Made by a program: the position numbers and the translations under genes. A DNA stretch of 6,858 bases, taken from Caldilineae bacterium. Lineage in GTDB: Bacteria > Chloroflexota > Anaerolineae > J102. The notes under the pieces are model-generated. The model was not told where the DNA came from and did not search any database. It saw nothing but the letters and a program-made list of their open reading frames with translations. Position 1 is the first letter of the stretch. Each line of letters starts with the position of its first letter. Location: NCBI GenBank assembly GCA_011192085.1, contig DUEQ01000538.1, positions 1-6,858 on the forward strand. The letters run 5' to 3'. This document shows positions 4,836-6,858 of the stretch, one piece after another.

Positions 4836-6281
4836 TCATTTCCAGCGGTATCGACGAACTGTCGTTTCGTCTGACTGCGTCCGCTTCCGCCACCGTTCGG
4901 AGAAGCTCTCCGCGGCCAGGGGCGGGAACGCGCGACTTTCGGTCCATGCGGCCAATGGCCCGGGCATCCGTTTAATCCAACCACCTTCGCTCTTGGGGGC
5001 CAGACGCAGGGTCGTCGCGGCCAGTTTGCGCCCGAGCTGGAAGAGGGTGGGATGCGATGCGGCTTTGGCGTAGAACGCGAGGCCCTGGCGCAGCCAGGCG
5101 GGAGCCAGGCCCGCGTCCACGGTGTCGGCCCGGAGCTTCAGGAGCATGCGGGGGATGTCGATGCGCACGGGACAGGCCTCAGTACAGGCGCCGCACAGGG
5201 TGGAGGCCTGGGGCAGCTCGTGCCAGGGGAAGAGCCCGTCCAGCGCGGGCGTGACCGTGATGCCGATGGGGCCGGGATAGACCGAGCCGTACGCGTGTCC
5301 GCCCAAGCGTCGATACACGGGGCAGACGTTGAGGCAGGCCCCGCAACGGATGCAGTAAAGGCTTTCGGCCAGCTCGCCCGCCAGCGCGTTGGTGCGGCCA
5401 TTGTCGATGAGGATGATGTGGACCTGGTCGGGGCCGTCCTCATCCTGGGAGCGGCGCGGGCCGGTGACGATGGAGGTGTAGACGCTGAGGGGTTGGCCCG
5501 TGGCGGAGCGGGCCAGCAATTGCAGCAGGGTTCCCAGCTCTTGCAGGGTGGGAGCCACGCGCTCGATGCCCACCAGGGCCACATGGACCCGGGGCGTGGT
5601 GGTGACGAATCGTCCATTGCCCTCGTTGGTCACCAGCACGACGCTGCCCGTCTCAGCCACATAGAAATTCGCGCCGCTCACGCCCATGTCGGCCTGGAGA
5701 AAGCCGTCGCGCAGGGCCTTGCGCGCGGCCGCGGTCAGCTCCTCGATGCTGGCGTCCATAGGTGTGCCCAAGTGCTCATGGAAGAGCGCCTGCACATCCT
5801 CCAGGGGCCAGTGCACCACGGGCGCGATGATGTGGCTGGGGTGATCGTGGGCAAGCTGGACGATATACTCGCCCAGATCGGTCTCCAGCACGTCCAATCC
5901 CCCTCGCTCCAACGCCGGATTGAGCTCGATCTCTTCGCTGAGCATGGATTTGCTCTTGATGATGCGCTGGACGCCATTCTCTCGGGCGATCTGGAGGACG
6001 ATGGCCCGGGCTTCCGCGTCATCTCGGGCCCAATGCACGACGCTGCCATTGGCCCGAGCGTTGCGTTCGAAGGTCTCAAGATGCTCATCCAGGCGGGCGA
6101 TGGCGTTGGCGCGGATGATGCGCCCCTGGTCGCGCAGAGCCTCGCCGTGGGGCAGACGGGCGAACGCGCCCAGGCGTCCATCCACGAAGTGATGCATGGT
6201 CCGCTCCAGCGCCAGTTGCAGGTTATCGTCCTGCAGGGCTTCGCGGGCGCGTTGGTTGAAGGTGGTGGCAGGGGGATGCAA
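4836..6281 (-). CDS. lutB: LutB-like LUD-domain 4Fe-4S protein (L-lactate oxidation type)
   Basis: This 481-residue protein matches LutB/YkgF in length and order of parts. LutB belongs to the LutABC complex that oxidises L-lactate to pyruvate, passing electrons through iron-sulfur centres. The LUD domain covers about residues 60-300, with KSKSMLSEEIELN (109-121), GVSGANFYVAETGSVVLVTN (200-219) and TTTPRVHVALVGIERVAPT (227-245). The ferredoxin-like part has CIRCGACLNVCP (C310, C313, C316, C320), GGHAYGSVYPGPIG (327-340) and LCGACTEACPV (C363, C366, C370). The C-terminal WTESRAFPPLAAESFSERW (446-464) is also typical. The start is TTG at 6281-6279, supported by GGAGG five bases upstream. Neither lutA nor lutC is adjacent: the upstream neighbour is a mechanosensitive channel, the downstream one yggS. 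LUD/4Fe-4S proteins occur in other redox contexts, so the substrate is not certain. Confidence 0.9.
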   Translation of the reverse strand: MHPPATTFNQRAREALQDDNLQLALERTMHHFVDGRLGAFARLPHGEALRDQGRIIRANAIARLDEHLETFERNARANGSVVHWARDDAEARAIVLQIARENGVQRIIKSKSMLSEEIELNPALERGGLDVLETDLGEYIVQLAHDHPSHIIAPVVHWPLEDVQALFHEHLGTPMDASIEELTAAARKALRDGFLQADMGVSGANFYVAETGSVVLVTNEGNGRFVTTTPRVHVALVGIERVAPTLQELGTLLQLLARSATGQPLSVYTSIVTGPRRSQDEDGPDQVHIILIDNGRTNALAGELAESLYCIRCGACLNVCPVYRRLGGHAYGSVYPGPIGITVTPALDGLFPWHELPQASTLCGACTEACPVRIDIPRMLLKLRADTVDAGLAPAWLRQGLAFYAKAASHPTLFQLGRKLAATTLRLAPKSEGGWIKRMPGPLAAWTESRAFPPLAAESFSERWRKRTQSDETTVRRYRWK

Positions 6282-6286
6282 GAGAG

Positions 6287-6291
6287 CCTCC
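6287..6291 (-). promoter_or_regulatory. Ribosome binding site of lutB, fixing a TTG start
   Basis: The minus strand reads GGAGG with a 5-base spacer before TTG at 6281-6279. This site is the reason for accepting the rare TTG start. Confidence 0.6.
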
Positions 6292-6299
6292 GCTGGTCG

Positions 6300-6327
6300 G
6301 TAATCAGTCAGTAGTGGTCAGTATCAG
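6300..6327 (+). repeat. Degenerate 7-base tandem repeat (GTNATCA-like) upstream of lutB
   Basis: Four 7-base units in register are GTAATCA, GTCAGTA, GTGGTCA and GTATCAG. Each begins with GT, and units 1 and 3 share the TCA ending. The repeat lies in the 78-base gap between mscS and lutB, just upstream of the lutB ribosome binding site. I see no promoter that stands out. Confidence 0.45.
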
Positions 6328-6355
6328 CAATGAGAAGGGGTTAGGAGGAATGGCA

Positions 6356-6390
6356 GACCTCAGTCCTCAGACCTCGGACCTCCGACCTCC
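6356..6390 (+). repeat. Five-copy 7-base tandem repeat running into the mscS 3' end
   Basis: Five contiguous 7-base units have consensus GACCTCN. Units 1, 3, 4 and 5 all have GACCTC; unit 2 is GTCCTCA. The last base of each unit varies (A, A, G, C, C). All but the first four bases lie inside the mscS-like coding frame and encode its last residues, near GGPRSED, and its stop codon. Confidence 0.75.
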
Positions 6391-6858
6391 CTTTGCCGCC
6401 GCTTGGGGCCGCCCGCGCCGGGCTTGCCCTCGCGGGGATTGTAGAAGATGCGTTGGGTGTCGTAGGCCAGATTGATGTCGTCCTCCAGGGCAAAGGCGTT
6501 GAGCAGGGCCTCCCAGATGTGTTGCTCTCTGCCCCGGCGCTGGCGCACGGGGGTGAGAAAGCGCATGGTGAGCTGCACGCCGCTGGCGGCGACGGTGGTG
6601 TAAACGGTGGGCGTTAGCTTGCCCAGTTTGATGTAGTAACGGGTGGCGGTTTCTCGCAGCGCTTGCTCTTCCGGGCCGGAGAACGTCACTCTCTCCTGTT
6701 CCAGGATGTTTTCCAGGATGGCCTTGGCTTTTTGCCAGTTGCTCTCGAAGGTGACCAGGACGGAGATCTCGTCCCAGATGTAGGGGAATTGCTGGGTGTA
6801 GTTGGCGATGGGGGCGGTGAAGACCTTGACGTTGGGGATGTGGATGATTCGGCCTGTA
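6360..6858 (-). CDS. MscS-family mechanosensitive ion channel, C-terminal part (partial)
   Basis: The frame is open from the right edge to the TGA at 6362-6360, giving at least 166 residues. The first visible segment, GRIIHIPNVKVFTAPIANYT, is the MscS beta domain (ligand-free pore-adjacent region, where the family has a VPN/IPN motif). It is followed by FPYIWDEISVLVTFESNWQK, then RYYIKLGKLTPTVYTTV and LTMRFLTPVRQRRGREQHIW, the cytoplasmic alpha/beta domain. MscS-type channels open under membrane tension and release solutes during osmotic downshock. The transmembrane helices lie beyond the window. A GTG at 6689-6687 could be mistaken for a start, but the homology runs through it, so the true start is outside. 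Members of this subgroup usually finish soon after the IFYNPREGKPGA-like stretch; here a basic tail, PKRRQREVGGPRSED, is added, partly encoded by a 7-base repeat. lutB begins 78 bases downstream. Confidence 0.85.
   Translation of the reverse strand, partial: TGRIIHIPNVKVFTAPIANYTQQFPYIWDEISVLVTFESNWQKAKAILENILEQERVTFSGPEEQALRETATRYYIKLGKLTPTVYTTVAASGVQLTMRFLTPVRQRRGREQHIWEALLNAFALEDDINLAYDTQRIFYNPREGKPGAGGPKRRQREVGGPRSED

Noticed and set aside
5052..6314. Long plus-strand open frame opposite lutB (420 codons)
   Set aside because: The minus-strand frame carries all LutB landmarks. The plus-strand product shows no family motif and is a shadow.
6300..6390. CRISPR array
   Set aside because: The repeats are contiguous 7-base units with no spacers, far too short for CRISPR.
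6360..6689. A complete 109-residue protein starting at GTG 6689
   Set aside because: The frame stays open to the right edge and the upstream part carries clear MscS beta-domain sequence, so this GTG is internal.

Overview
The window is GC-rich, Gram-negative-unlike bacterial DNA. The mix of a MrfA-type helicase, a LutB-type iron-sulfur protein, the yggS-proC-yggT trio and short degenerate tandem repeats between genes fits a Chloroflexota (Anaerolineae-like) genome best. That placement is inference from gene content and style; no marker gene here settles it.

Layout. Bases 1-75 probably hold the start of a leftward gene whose N-terminus looks like a signal peptide or membrane anchor and which has a strong ribosome binding site. 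A 53-base divergent gap separates it from a rightward 861-residue superfamily 2 helicase of the MrfA/YprA type (129-2714), which ends in a hairpin and T-run terminator. Everything after that is on the minus strand and so is read from the right edge leftward: the C-terminal part of a MscS-family mechanosensitive channel (6858-6360, cut by the window edge), a LutB-like LUD/4Fe-4S protein (6281-4836), yggS (4727-4026), proC (3869-3033) and yggT (3028-2774). proC and yggT are only 4 bases apart and are surely cotranscribed. The gaps before lutB, yggS and proC are 78 to 156 bases.

How the genes relate. YggS (PLP homeostasis), ProC (last step of proline synthesis) and YggT (small membrane protein) form a cluster seen in many bacteria. 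LutB normally works with LutA and LutC in L-lactate oxidation; neither partner is beside it here. The helicase is expected to act in DNA repair by analogy with Bacillus MrfA.

The most notable point is that the helicase carries a complete Cys4 HNH nuclease motif (about residues 669-745) inserted inside its C-terminal DUF1998 region, upstream of an intact four-cysteine zinc site. This gives a single polypeptide that could both unwind and cut DNA. The other unusual signals are in the short intergenic gaps: 7-base tandem repeats (one encoding the tail of the MscS protein), a 6-base repeat before yggS, and a canonical G-quadruplex motif touching the proC start. I found no RNA genes, CRISPR array, insertion sequence or attachment site, and no gene-free stretch longer than 300 bases.
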